A DNA stretch of 64,000 nt. It comes from Telopea speciosissima. Lineage: Eukaryota; Streptophyta; Magnoliopsida; Proteales; Proteaceae. Location of the stretch: positions 66,148,984-66,212,983 of the forward strand of contig NC_057919.1 in NCBI RefSeq assembly GCF_018873765.1. The letters run 5' to 3'. The position numbers and the translations under genes were made by a program. The notes under the pieces are model-generated. The model did not search any database. It was not told the origin of the DNA and was given only the letters and a program-made list of their open reading frames with translations. Each line of letters starts with the position of its first letter. Position 1 is the first letter of the stretch. Shown here one piece after another: positions 11,321 through 23,212 of this stretch.

Positions 11321-11899
11321 ATATGAATTGGTCATAAATGGCTCCAAATCACCCTAATCAATCTGATCCTAGTTTTTTTAAACGCTGACAATCCCATCTT
11401 TCCAAATTCCACATCAAATGTTGATTTTTAAATGGGTTGACATGAAATTCCAAACTAATTAATTATGATTGAGTTTCTCTATACTGTGGACAAGGGAGGG
11501 AATCTTTGCCTGTGAAATGATCCAAACACCTCTCTTTTGATTAGACTGGATCTCTCAATTTCCGTCACGATTGAAGGAAAGCCAAATTATGATTCAAGAG
11601 TCCTATTACATGGTCACATTGTCATCATCATCATCGTCAGTCAAAAAAATTCATGTGATCTCATTCTCAATGTTTAAGGAATTTGGATCCTCTCATTGTG
11701 TGCATCTGATGGTTGGTGCATCCAACAACCATCTTAATGCACTGTCAGCCGTTGGATGCCCCCTAAGGAGAGGATCTGGTTCCATATAAAGGACAATGTT
11801 TGAATTTGATTGAAAACAACTCAGGATTTGAAATTAAATGTGCTGAGAGAGAGCATGTGAATTGTAAAAGGTGTGGGTCAAGAATTTTCGTCACCTTAC
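11321..11899. other. Gene-free stretch with a small foldback
   Basis: 11683-11785 opens 'ggatcctctcattgtg' and closes 'ggagaggatctggttcc', a possible MITE of about 100 bp with ends like family A but a different centre. Nothing coding is recognised. Confidence 0.35.
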
Positions 11900-11965
11900 A
11901 AAAATCCTATTACAATTAACAGAGAAACAGAGCCGCCATAGGTGTCCCTGACCCACTCAGGTGTT

Positions 11966-11968
<3 letters not shown>

Positions 11969-12003
<35 letters not shown>
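11969..12003. repeat. (GA)n microsatellite
   Basis: About 35 bp of uninterrupted GA. Further GA blocks follow at 12118-12135 and 12549-12580. The stretch 11900-12620 between them is purine-rich and holds no supported gene. The duplicated phrase 'ccctattacaa' near 11907 and 12042 suggests a local duplication. Confidence 0.85.
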
Positions 12004-12005
<2 letters not shown>

Positions 12006-12547
12006 GAAGGGGGGAAGGGGTCCGGTCAATAATTAGCAAAACCCTATTACAAATATGAGAGAGAAAGAGAGCTGCAGTGGGTGTCCTGTTCAGGTACACC
12101 CACTCAAGTCGAGATCCAGAGAGAGAGAGAGAGACGACGGGTGGTGGAGTAGTGGGTGTCGCTGTCGACCGGGTCTTAAATAGCCCCTATTTGGGGGGTG
12201 GGTTAGGAGTAACAGGAAAAATTGTCGCCCATAGGGCACAATAGAGTGACAAAGCAATTGATATGAAGGCCAGGTCGTCGTTTAGTGAGAGAAAAGCTTT
12301 TCTTTGATTTGAATAGGGGGGGAGGGGTACCCTTATAACCTTATTAGGTTTTAGGAGAGCCATGTGTTCGTCGGTCATTCCTAGCAATAAAGTGGCGTGG
12401 GAAAAAGAAGTGTTCGTCACGTCGTTGTTGCTTCATTAACATAATATATATATATCTTTCTGACTTTTCAAGAGAGAGTGAGATACCCTATTAGAGTACA
12501 ACAGCATCTTTGGACTTTCCTGTTTCAGTTGATTGATCTCTAATGGA

Positions 12548-12582
<35 letters not shown>

Positions 12583-12599
12583 CACACTACGTGTGCGTG

Positions 12600-13060
12600 C
12601 GTTTGAGAAGGAAAGAAGAGGTGACCTCTACTGAGTGAGTGGCAGGACCACACAGCCTTTGGTTCTTTGTCGCCTCTCGGTGTCACCTTCATCGATCCAT
12701 TTGGAGATGGCTTTTGCTAATATATATCCTATCAAGGAACAACAAACAACATTACCTAACCACAACACATGCTGCTGCTTTTTACCCATCTTCCTTTCCT
12801 ACTCCATTCTTCTGTTTTGACTTGCATCAGCATCTCATGAATTGCATTGCACTTCAACAGTGCTGGTTGGGAAGTATACAAATTATTAAGACATATTACA
12901 GTTCTCAATTCTACTTTTCAACTTTCAAATCTTTCAACCAGCAAGTTTTCCTTCACCCATAATGAAGAGTGAATCTCTTAATCCATTGGGTTGGATGTCA
13001 TTTGCATAAGAACAGTTCATTAATAGATGATCGATGTGTAGAAGAAGATCAAATCAAAAA
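12600..13060. other. Gene-free stretch
   Basis: No recognisable gene. The two overlapping frames near 12635-12962 have no domain or coding signature. Confidence 0.35.
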
Positions 13061-13074
13061 TGAAGATTATGGTT

Positions 13075-13453
13075 GAAACTACCGTGATCCATTAGGACTC
13101 AAACCCTCTCATAGCATGACTATCACAAAAGGAGGAAAGGGACACTCACTAAGAAAATCTCTCTCCGCTAGGAAACTTTTCTATTTTGCCTCCTACTAGG
13201 AATTGGATCTCTCCACCGCCCATCCTATAAATAGGAATGTAGGTACAAGATACAAAACAATTAATCACACTCAATTTCTCTTACGCATGTGCTCTTTCAA
13301 TTCACAATTCATACTATTGATGCTCGGAGTTATGACTTGAGTATCAGAGAGTCCCCCTCGAAGTCCACTCTGACCCTCTTTTTTGCTCAATTCTTAGTTT
13401 GTGGTGCGTAGGCCTCCCCTAATATGACAATTCAGATTTCAGGGACAACAATA
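13075..13453. mobile_element. Probable solo LTR of a Ty3/gypsy-type retrotransposon
   Basis: The sequence has LTR-like order: a TATA-like 'cctataaataggaatg' at about 13223, then 'gacttgagtatcagagag' followed by 'ccctcgaagtccac', and an end '...agggacaaca'. The phrase cttgagtatcagagagtc resembles the 'cttgagcgtcggagg' motif common near the ends of plant gypsy LTRs. I see no internal domain on either side, so a solo LTR is inferred. The left boundary and target duplication are not resolved. Confidence 0.4.
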
Positions 13454-15635
13454 TGGAATTCCCAAAATAGTGTTTAAGGCATTTTGTACTTCGTACAATA
13501 GAAAATAGAGGTAATAATGATACCTCAATGTCTAGATTCTCTTCATCTTCGGTAGGGATCGGGTTGGACTAGGGTTTTTAAAACCCTAACCCAACCCTGA
13601 GTCCTCTTAACTCAACCCAAGTCTAAACCTGAGTTCTCTTTCCGACCATAGAGGATGTACCATGTTTTCATGCATGTACCATGCACATGGCACACTAAGG
13701 CACGGAAAAAATAATTGAATTGAAAGGAAACCACCAAGAAAGTATGAAATGGAGGGGAGGAGCCCAGCAGCAGCCACAGGAGATAAAGAAGACCTTGGTT
13801 GTTCAACCTCTTAGGTTTAATTAATTGATCTGTGCCTAGAGGTTGTCCTTAATTAATTAAGTGCCACCGTAATAAGGAACAAATAATAAAATACATACTA
13901 ATGAAAACTTAGCACGTAACCTGGCCAATAGCTTTCCACCATCAAATTATATGTGCATCAATGTGTGGAGTGGAATTTAATTGTAATATATAATTAATTA
14001 AACTTAAGTAAGCTACTAATAGAATTTTAGCACGTAATCCAATAGTTTTTTTCCCATAATTAAATTATTTTGTGCATCAACATGTGAGTGGACCAATCCA
14101 GTTACTGATTCATGTTCCCTTATGACCATTCGAACAAGTGTCTCATGCTTTTAGGTCATTCCAGCTTAATTATGTAAACCGCCCCATGTCCATCGGAACA
14201 TGTTCTACCTGCAAATGTGGCTCGCACTTTACACATGCCGGCCAGCTATAGCAGAGCCTCAAACTAAGGATTTTAAACTTGAAATTGAGTCCAATCAGGT
14301 GGGGCTGGATAAGAATCAGCCCCAAAAACCCTAGAATCGACCCTTAAGATTTGAAAACCACACTATTTGGTCTAAAAAATTAACCCTAGAACTGGCTACT
14401 CCAGAACATTTGGAATCGGGATCGGTCAAGGTTGATTCCGATCTAAATCGGCTGATTCGATCAATCCGATTCCAAAATTTTAAACAGTTATATCCTCAAA
14501 CCCCCTACACTTGGTTGGTTTTGATCGATATTCTATTGCATGTATAGCTTAATGGTTCGGTTTTGATTTTTCATATTTTTATATAATCGTTGGTCTAAAT
14601 CAACAGGTGACCTGTGTTTGACTCTGGCCTTTTTCCTGTTTAGGGCCACTCACCTTGGATTTAATTGGTTTTCCATTTAAATCCTTGAATGATCCGGTCC
14701 TGTGACTGTGGGGCTCGCATGGACCCAGGGGAATAGTCACATGCCAAAGGCTTGGATACCCTCGATAGCCAAAAAAAAAAAGGGTTTTTGGTTTCGTTCG
14801 AGTTGATCGATTTTGGTTTTGTACTGGTTTCTAAAAACCCGAATCCAAAACCTGCCGTATAAGAATTCGGTTTCGATCTATCGGTCCAACCGGTTCGAGC
14901 TGACTTTTGACAATAAACCGTGATCAAACATCTTCTAGCACCCCATGTCATGTAATTAATAATATGAGAACAATTAAACTATACATTATTAAGAATAAAC
15001 ATTATTAATTGTTGCTTTGTATCTTAATCCCAGTTTTAACAGATAAATGTGATTATTAAATATTGAAGGAATTTCTGTGCAAATCGAAGAACGAATTATC
15101 TGTCAGTGTGTCAACAAAAGAAGAAGAAGAAGAAGAAGATGCATACATGTCTGTCCCTCAGTGTGAATCTTCTTGGAGTGCTTAATTATTTTAGAATATC
15201 AGAAATGTTAGAAACTCTGATCTCAAGCTTCCTTATAATCCAAAAACACAAATGTCTAAAATTCTTCTTCCATTTGTTACAACAGACATTGACATATAAG
15301 TTCTATTTCAAGGTCCCCTAATATGGAAACACAAGAACCTTTAAATTAAAAAGAAAAGAAACCCTAATTTCTATTAAACCCATTGACAGGTTGATTGAGC
15401 TGGAATGAGAAAATTAAGAAATTCACATAGAATATACATTGAATCTGGAAAGGGAAGGAGAAGGAATAATCCAGAGTGTTTTTGATGGGTGGGATAAGGA
15501 TAGGAAACTTGAAAGAAGGGCTTTAAGATTTAGCCTTAATTAGTTAGGAGCTAGATAGGTTGGGTTTAATGGAAGGAATCATGTTAGTGCATGTGCATAT
15601 TATCCTTAACCTCACCATAACCCCATTTTCCTTTC
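13454..15635. other. Gene-free stretch upstream of the UPBEAT1-like gene
   Basis: Contains several short repeat fragments: 13555-13620 (aaccctaac/gggttgg words in both orientations), 14270-14480 (aatcggctgattcgatc-type words) and 14660-14935 (ggttttggtttcg against cgaatccaaaacc). These look like decayed DNA elements. A duplicated phrase 'tagcacgtaa' occurs at about 13910 and 14029. No gene is supported. Confidence 0.4.
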
Positions 15636-15642
15636 ACATATT

Positions 15643-15673
<31 letters not shown>

Positions 15674-15753
15674 AAGAAGAAGGAACAGAGCAGTTTTCTG
15701 TTAGCTCTAAGGTCTCTCAATCCTGTCTCCTTGCTTCTCTTGATTTAAAGGGT
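15636..15753 (+). promoter_or_regulatory. Proximal leader of the UPBEAT1-like gene with an (AAG)n array
   Basis: An (AAG)n run of about 13 units occupies 15645-15682, directly upstream of the ATG at 15754. A TATA-like 'catatttaag' lies just before it at about 15637-15646. Whether the array is in the promoter or the 5' UTR depends on the start site, which cannot be seen here. Confidence 0.4.
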
Positions 15754-16098
15754 ATGTTCCCACAGAATTCTTCTTTGTCTTCAGGTGGTCCTCCTCTCTG
15801 GTGCAAATCCTTAAAAGTTAAGGCCATAAGAAGAAGAAGAAGAAGAAGGATGACAAACAGGAGGTTCATGATGAAGAGGAGAAGGGTTGTTCCAGAATCT
15901 TCTAGAAGGATCCCCATGAATGAAGTGGAGAGGAAGGTTAGAACCTTGAAGAAGCTCATCCCTAATAGTAGAACTACTCCATTAATGGGTTTGGATGGGC
16001 TTTTCAGACAAGCAGCTGATTACATACAATCTCTGCAAATGAAAGTTATGGTTATGCAGGTTATGGTGAAGGAGTTGTCAGGTTCTGATGATGAGTAA
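15754..16098 (+). CDS. UPBEAT1-like atypical HLH transcription factor
   Basis: Single-exon gene of 114 residues, close to the usual length for this family. The order is a short N-terminus, a run of seven Arg (residues 26-32), a second basic patch RRFMMKRRR (about 36-44), then the helix-loop-helix: NEVERKVRTLKKLIPN (about 56-71), MGLDGLFRQAADYI (about 78-91) and LQMKVMVMQVMVKEL (about 94-108). The block LKKLIPN...GLDGLFRQAADYI is diagnostic of UPBEAT1 (UPB1). In Arabidopsis UPB1 represses a set of class III peroxidase genes at the root transition zone and so shifts the superoxide/peroxide balance that sets the onset of differentiation. The basic region is Arg-rich but not a classic E-box reader. 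The Arg run is encoded by an AGA microsatellite (15829-15849) and may vary between individuals. Confidence 0.9.
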   Translation: MFPQNSSLSSGGPPLWCKSLKVKAIRRRRRRRMTNRRFMMKRRRVVPESSRRIPMNEVERKVRTLKKLIPNSRTTPLMGLDGLFRQAADYIQSLQMKVMVMQVMVKELSGSDDE

Positions 16099-16512
16099 AG
16101 GATCTTAATTCATTTGTTGTAAAGATTGATATATATTACCAATATATCTATCATTCTCATTTAATTTCTCTGAGATATTTCTTTTGTATTAGTTCAGTTT
16201 TATCCCAGTGCTGTAATGTTATGTACTCATTAATTATTTATATTGTAAACCAAGATTTTCTAGTAGATAATTTGTTCTAATATATAACACAAATGGTTTC
16301 ATTCTTTATACCCTCCGTGATCGAATCGAAAATTTGGGAGTAAAACAATCAAGTTTTTTGTGTTCATCAATTTCCTTCCCATATTCAAGATGAATTACAA
16401 AAAGATGTTTTGAGTAGGTTAAGGTTTCATTTTTCTTTTTAGGTGATTTGGGTTTCTTGCTGATGGCATTGCCAAAGGTGAGATTTCTTTTTTTAGTCTT
16501 TATTCTAGATTT
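16099..16512. other. 3' flank of the UPBEAT1-like gene
   Basis: AT-rich sequence with several polyadenylation-like AT motifs between 16120 and 16270. No other feature. Confidence 0.35.
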
Positions 16513-16665
16513 GGGTCATCTGTAACGTGATACAGTGTGTAGCGCACCATCCGATGGCACGTGTGCTTGGGCACGTAGCCCAACACACAAGCAGGGTATT
16601 GGGCTGTGTGAGCATATAGGGCTGTTGGATGTGCGCTACACACTGTGTCGTACTATAGAGGAGCC
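16513..16665. mobile_element. MITE family B, copy 1
   Basis: The left part 'acagtgtgtagcgcaccatccgat' is mirrored by the right part 'ttggatgtgcgctacacactgtgt', and the ends 'tcatctgtaacg' and 'tatagaggagcc' are shared with the copy at 27365-27524. About 153 bp, non-coding, able to fold end to end. Confidence 0.75.
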
Positions 16666-17955
16666 AAACGCCTTTATTCTTTGTATTCGTCTCGGTTTAC
16701 CTAGACGTTAATTTGTACATCCTCCTTTTTCTTCTTATTTTAATTCTTACATCTCTTAACAAAGAAAAATCAATTTCCTTTTATACCCATTAATCTAAGT
16801 TATCCATTAGAAAGAAGAAAGAAAGGAGAATGAGAAACAATGTAATCATGCTTTAATTAGTGTTATAAATGTATTTATGTATGAGACCAGGAACTATCTA
16901 ATTTGTTGAACTAAGAGAGTATTTTCTATGTGAAGATAATCATAAGGAGACAGTTCTGACAGTTAATAGACTTTTATGGAAAAATGTTCCCCACGTTGCT
17001 AGCTTGGTAAGTAATTGTCACGTGGAGGAAATAATGACAGGCCGACTAGGATAGGAAGTAGAGCTGGGTTGGACAAACTTTAGCCCAGCTTGAGCTTAGT
17101 CCACTAATATGGACCAAAGCTTGGCCCAAATTATAAGACGTGGGCTTGAATGCTTAATACAGAATCATGGAGATGAGCAAATCTCATTAGAAAGAACCTG
17201 ATGGGTTTTAAGTACGGGTAAAAGTTTGGCCCAGTAGACTCAAGCCCACCATGCCTGCCCCAATTGTAATATGGCCTGAGTTGGGCTTTTTAGCTTGCGA
17301 GCTGGGCCAAGCTTGAGATTTTTCGGCCCTGGTAGGATGGGTTAGGCCTGGGTTAAGGCCACAAATTGAATAAAAATCCCCCTATTAGAGGAAATGTCTG
17401 AACTACCCCTCAGAATGTGATTTCTAGCCCTTATGTGTCCCTAGACCTAAATGCTCTATCAGACCAGAGAATCCTGCCCCTAAACATATAATAATATAAT
17501 GGGAAAAGAACGCTACCTGGTCGCGTGGCCCGCTTGGCTACTACGCCTAGACATAGGAACACAGGAAAGTACTGCACTACCCCCATGGAAAGAAGGAAAT
17601 CTCTCGCAGGGCGATGCTTGCGTGCACACTCCCATTGGCCAATGCACCTGTGTAGGCTGTAGAGACCCAGACAACGATCTCTTTCTCATAATTATACATA
17701 ATCACATCATTCATAAAGGCTACTAAGGGTCAATCAGAGCCAACTGGCGCAGCCAAGCCCAATTAGGGTCAATCAAAGTTGGGCTGAACTAGGCTGAGCC
17801 CGACGAGGGTGGGCTGGGGCTGAGATATTCTAGTCCGACCTCAGGCTGAACCAAGGCTGAGTAAAGGGAACTTAAGAAAGGGTGAGGAACTAAACCAACA
17901 ACAGAAGTAAACTCCAAGAATTTTTCCATTTCTTTTCTTTCTTTCTATTTTTAAA
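16666..17955. repeat. Gene-free, repeat-derived stretch
   Basis: 17060-17345 and 17735-17870 are full of gggctt/gcccaa-type words in both orientations ('tggcccagtagactc', 'gagctgggccaagc', 'ggctgaactaggctg'). This is the pattern of decayed non-autonomous hAT-like elements. 17499-17700 between them is an unrelated block with no recognisable coding content. Confidence 0.4.
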
Positions 17956-18030
17956 ATAGAAAGAGGATCTCAGTTTTTCCTACTTTGTTTTGAAAGGATA
18001 TGATCCATGTAGCCGACCTCATTTAGTATG
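17956..18030 (+). mobile_element. Decayed 3' end of an RTE-type LINE
   Basis: 'cctactttgttttg...ggat...gtagccgacctcattta' matches the 3' end of the better RTE copy at 52460-52520 ('cctactttgttttgtttgg...tagccgaccccatta'). It lies 250-330 bp upstream of the prefoldin start codon, probably within its promoter region. Confidence 0.55.
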
Positions 18031-18285
18031 ATAGAATGCATTATATGACATGCATTATCAACCTAGAATGCATTCCAAAATTACATACCAAACACAGCCT
18101 TAGTGTCCAAAACCCAGCCCAATTCCAAAGCCCACACTACATCCTATAGCGTACAAAGACAAAAGAACCCCTCTGTCCTCCCAGGCCTTTCTTCTTCTCG
18201 CAGACTGTTTGTACTCTCCGCCCTTTCCAGAGTTGTAGTGAATTAGTGTGGAGGGATACAATAATCTCTCCCTTACTCTCTCTCA

Positions 18286-21200
18286 ATGGCTTCGTCGTCT
18301 TCTTCATCTGCGGTTTTGGAACGAAGGGGTATTCCCGGAGCTTCATTCGTAGAAGATGTTCAGACGTATCTCACACAATTAGGCTTGGATGTAAACTCCA
18401 CCCTCGTATTTCTTCAAGAGAGGTCATAACTTTATCTACCTTTTGTGTTTATGCCATTATATGGGTTCATCGTAATCGATGAATTCAGATCGTATTCATA
18501 GTCAATCTGGTTTTGAAGTTTGCATTGGGGGGTTTTGTGGCGTTTTGATGATGGGCCTTCTTCTGTGTTGGTTTCTGAGGACTTGGTGCTTTGGTGGAAC
18601 TTCTACTTCATTTGGTTTTCTTATACTTCTACCTGTTTTTAATCCCTGGAAATTCTACTTTCTGATAGGTTTCTCTCTGGCTGCTTTTAACCTTTTTAGT
18701 TTTCTTTCCCTATTATTGAATGATATTGAATTTCCAAACAGGTGAGCCTGTGAAACCTCTATTCGATTGGCATCCGAGTAATTGCAAGACAAATGATTAC
18801 ATAATAGATTTATTAGGACAACCCTCATATTTGCCTTAGAAGCCCAGCAGCCCTGAAGTAACTTCTTCCCTATTATGTCATTTGACTCAAGTATTGCAAT
18901 GCTACATAGTGAATTTCTGGGAAGTTGAAGTTTACATGTATATCTTTCCCGACAGAAACTGTAGCCTAACCTTTGTGATAATCCTTCAAGTCCTATAACC
19001 TACACATATGACACATACTCTCTGGTTCAGAACACCACCCACGTTCTGATCCCTATGCTCCATCCCATTTCTTGGTCAGGGACAGCCCTGAATTTTCAGT
19101 CCACACATTCACATTTGCTGAGCTCGCTCTGTGGAGTTTCTGACCACTGAATCACCATGCTACTGTTGAGTTTTTAGATCTTATAACTGAGCTCGTCACG
19201 TTTAAGATTAAATCATTTTATAACTTTGCTCTTTGATGATCTTATTGATGTAGTCAGCTTACCTCCCACTCTCCTAACCCACAATTTCCCTTTTGTTGAT
19301 GAGTCACTCTCTGGGATTAAGTTTGGCCAGAAAAATTCAGTTGGCAAAGGATGACTAGTATCTTCTACTACTTCCCTTTTCTACATCTTCCATAAGATGC
19401 AACGTAATGAAAAAGGAACTACGTCCCATGGAGATCACTGGGGTCACCCTAAAGAAAGCTAAAACTTACGAGAATATTTTGAGACTCTTTAACGCATTTA
19501 CTCCACCCCCCAAAAGTGTGTTAAAAGGACTACAGGATATAGGTCTCTACTTATTTTTTTCTCTGTTCTTTTAATATTATTTACAGGCTTCAGCAGTACA
19601 AATTGGTTGAGATGAAGCTTCTTGCTCAGCAGAGGGATCTTCTGGTTCTTTCTCATCTTGATGTTGCTTATCAAAACTCCTTTTATTTTTTAAGCATTGT
19701 CACTATTTGGGTCTCTTTCAACTTTTGCTCTTGGGAGAAAGGCTTACTTTTACAATTTTGTAAGACTTAGTCGTTTCTCTTTTCTTTTTCATCCTTTGGT
19801 GAACACCAGGCAAAGATACCTGACATTGAGAAGTGCTTAGACATAGTTGTCACATTACAAGCTAAGGAGGGTACCGGTGAGGTTCGTTATTTATAATTCT
19901 ATTTATTCTCTGGAAATTGTTGATAAGTTATATATTCCTGATGGGTATTAATATGCGTATCTTGGGATTTTAAAGCTATGTATATGGAGAAACAGGATCT
20001 AGGATATTCTACTTATGTATGGTATTTGAGATCTGCATGTTAATATATAAATTGAGTATACCATCATTTTAATTGAAGAAACTACTCTCAGTTTCACATT
20101 CTGGTATATAAATAGCATTTCTGTTCGTTATTAACTTGTTATAGCATCTGTTATGTGATCAGGAAATTCAATATTGGTAAGAAGTAAGGGCTGTCCTGTA
20201 TATAGGCATTTAAATATTTTAAATATTCTTTAGTTATAACTATATTATCAAATTTATTTTGACAGAAACCGCCAAGGTGCAGGCAAATCCATGTAAACTG
20301 ATAATCTGACAGGGGTTACATGTGTTTAATCAAGATTCATGTTCTATAGGTTACAGTTTTGTAATTTGTGCCTTGGTTCTCGAACCTCAAAAATTGCCCA
20401 ACTCCTTGATTTGGCAACATTTAACATTATGTATATAAGTTCTCTATTTTGTTGGGGGGTAGGGTTGTTTCGGTTCTTTGAGTTTATGAAGTTGGGCCAT
20501 ATTGATATTGGATTTCTTTTGATAGGAATTTTATTTAGAAAGTAGGGATCTCTTTTCTATGCCAGCAGGTGGGAAAGTGTCTTTAGATTAGTTTTATAAT
20601 TGGTATTATATAAAAATCATGTAAAAGTTTTCATGGTTCAGAAACTCCTACAAAACTTGCTCAACTCCTTGATTTGGTGTTAAAAAACCCTTTTGTAGGC
20701 TAGATGCGTCTCTTTTAGATGAGCAACACTCTTTTCTTCCTTGGTGCTGGATGTGTCGCTTTAAAGTGATTACAGTTTAAAGCATTGACCAAGATGTGAA
20801 CCTATGCAAAATCCTCTTCCAGGAACTTCATAATGAACTTCTCTGTTCACACCTACAGACTCATAGAAAAGAATTTCACCGAGAAAGCCCATTTGAGGCC
20901 TTAAGTTGGTTTAAAAGCACTTGAGGTATTTCTCAATGTTCTTATCCACCTAAACTTTGTTGAAACAAACATGAATTTACAGTGTACACGCAAACAAGGG
21001 AGTGTTGAACATGGAAACCCTTCAAAATCCAGAAATGGAAACATTACTATGTAAATTCTGTGGATATACTTCAACAAATTCAATTGATCACCGTTTAGTC
21101 CCTCAATAATGTATTAAGAGTGTCCCAGTGCGCAAGGGTCCTGCTATTGCAGGGTCTTGGGAGGGGCAAATGTACACAACCTTACCCCGTGCTTTGCAGG

Positions 21201-23212
21201 AGAGGCTGTTTCCAAGTTTTGAACCCGCAACCAAAAGGTTGCAATAGCGGAACTTAACCGTTGCGCCAAGGCTCTCCCACTCCCTCAATAATGTATGAAA
21301 ACAAAATTTTTCGATCTTATGGACCCTATTCATTGCTCTCTGATGCACCATATCGAAAATCCAACAATAAGCACCATCTTGTTCTTTTGTCCAATGGGAA
21401 AAATTCAACTTTTTTATCTCATTAAAGAAAGTGTAATGCAAATTTTGCTTCCCAATACTTGGTGAATGGTGTTGTTTTCAAAGAGAGATTTTCATTGAAT
21501 CTAAAGATAATGTAGTCGCCAAATTTTCTATTTCCCATTAACTTAGGTAGTATTGGTTCAAAGTGTGGCATATTTCCTTCTTCTAAGTATGTTAGTGATC
21601 TAGGACAGAAGCATGAGAAGCTGTCTATGATAGTAGAGGAAATTTATGTAGTCTAAGCCTGATCATCTATAGCATAGGGATATTTTGAAAAAAGGTTGCA
21701 TTATGATGAGCTTTTTACATCTACAGAATGCAGTTGTGCTTGTGAATGCTTATTACTAAGGCACTGAAGACGTGGGGTGATCCTTCCATTCCACAAGGGA
21801 ACCGTGAAATCCAATATTTTTCAGGTCATAGTATCAAATTAACTAATGGTCTTTTGTTATGTTTACAGGTGTACAAATTCCATGGGAACTCCCATTAAGG
21901 AAGAAAAAAAGGGAAACGAAAACATCACATGACAAAGCAATATCAACTAAGACGAAAATCTTTGCTCTGGTATCTAAAAAAAAAATTCCATGTACTGGAC
22001 CTTTCTCATAAAAAATAGGTTGGGAGTATAGATAAAAGAGCAACCAAGTGCACGAAGCTCCCGCTACTGGGGAGGGGCAAAATGTACGCAGCCTTACCCC
22101 CTGCTACACAGGAGAGGCTGTTTCCAAGTTTTGAACCTGCAACCAATAGGTTTCAATAGCACAACTTAACTGTTGCACCAAGGCTCGCCTACTGGTTGGG
22201 TGTATAGATAACAACAATAAATTTTACTGGCAAAAGAATATCTAGCATACAAGTGTAAAGTACAACAACTTGTGGCCAAAGCCAAGAACCATCATAGGGC
22301 AATCTGAATAGATCATTAGAATAAGGCGGTTCATAGGATAAATTATTATTATTTCCATCTTTTCCTTGATTCATGCTACACTGTTAGTGCAAGGAAATTC
22401 TTTTCATAGGTGGTGTTCATTGTAGAGAAGTTTTTTCGACAATGGGTACCTATGTGTGTGTGTGTGTCTTGTTCAGTTTACAACATTGAAGAATCTAATC
22501 CTAGTATGGTGTGCTCTTGCTTGATTTTATATTTGGTGTAGGGCATGGATTTAGTGTTGCAGATGTTTAGTTGATTGTAGAAGATCAATTTTGGTATTTT
22601 GTATCTGTTAACAGGTGTCTTTGATGTTATTATGGTTTTGAGGTCAAGATAGTGCTTTAGACTGGCTAAACCCATCATTACTTCATGTTTTATCACATTG
22701 TAAGTTTTTCATGAACTCTGTATCCTCTAATGCAGGCACTGATCACTGATTTTGAAGTATCAGAAGGCATATATTCTTGTGCTCGTATAGAGGATACTGA
22801 TTCTATTTGTTTATGGCTCGGAGCAAATGTCATGTTGGAGTATTCATGTGAAGAGGTTGCTATGCATAGCTTGAAATTTTATTTTGCTTACCTTTTGAGC
22901 AGTAAGGAAGCAAATCTAATTCCTTACTTGTGTAGGCTGTTTCTCTTCTACAAAAGAATCTAGAAAATGCTAGAGCTAGTTTAGAAGTCCTTGTTGGTGA
23001 TCTACAATTCCTGAGGGATCAAGTGACAATAACCCAGGTATGCTTAACATTAAGTGTGTTCTTGTTCTTTTGCCTCTTGGATGCAGACATTGGTGAGGTT
23101 TCCTGGCTAATTTAATGCAATTGATCAGGTCACAATTGCTCGAGTGTATAATTGGGATGTTCATCAGCGAAGAAGTAAGCAAGCTGCTGCTGCTGCCATC
23201 AAAGAGTCCTGA
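18286..23212 (+). CDS. Prefoldin subunit 3 (six exons)
   Basis: Exons: 18286-18422, 19587-19644, 19810-19881, 22736-22855, 22936-23037, 23129-23212. All introns are GT-AG and the phases join without error to 190 residues, the usual length. Conserved blocks are [16 protein letters not shown] (exon 1), [18 protein letters not shown] (exon 2), [13 protein letters not shown] (exon 3), [18 protein letters not shown] and VCLWLGAN-type [17 protein letters not shown] (exon 4), [19 protein letters not shown] (exon 5) and [15 protein letters not shown] (exon 6). This alpha-class subunit forms paired coiled coils flanking a beta hairpin in the hexameric cytosolic prefoldin complex, which delivers unfolded tubulin and actin to the CCT chaperonin. 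It is orthologous to VBP1/PFD3. Intron 3 (2.85 kb) has been lengthened by two SINEs. Confidence 0.96.
21115..21280 (-). mobile_element. Au-type SINE with perfect 16-bp target duplication
   Basis: On the minus strand the element begins with a tRNA-like head: a box A-like 'cttggcgcaacggttaag' and a box B-like 'gcgggttcaaaac', followed by 'ggaaacagcctctcc' and 'ggggtaaggttgtgtac'. This matches the organisation of the plant Au SINE family. It is flanked by 'tccctcaataatgtat' at 21099-21114 and 21281-21296. It sits in prefoldin intron 3. Confidence 0.88.
22036..22193 (-). mobile_element. Au-type SINE, second copy in the same intron
   Basis: The order is as in the copy at 21115: tRNA-like head at the right, 'acctattggttgcaggttc' box B region, 'ggaaacagcctctcc', 'ggggtaaggctgcgtac'. 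The flanks ggttgggagtatagataa (22018-22035) and ggttgggtgtatagataa (22194-22211) are an 18-bp target duplication with one mismatch, so this insertion is probably older than the one at 21115. Confidence 0.87.
22459..22468. repeat. Short (TG)n run
   Basis: A short GT/TG run in prefoldin intron 3, with no functional sign. Confidence 0.4.

Noticed and set aside
21230-21280. tRNA-like head on the minus strand
   Set aside because: Part of an Au SINE with a 16-bp target duplication; not a functional tRNA gene.
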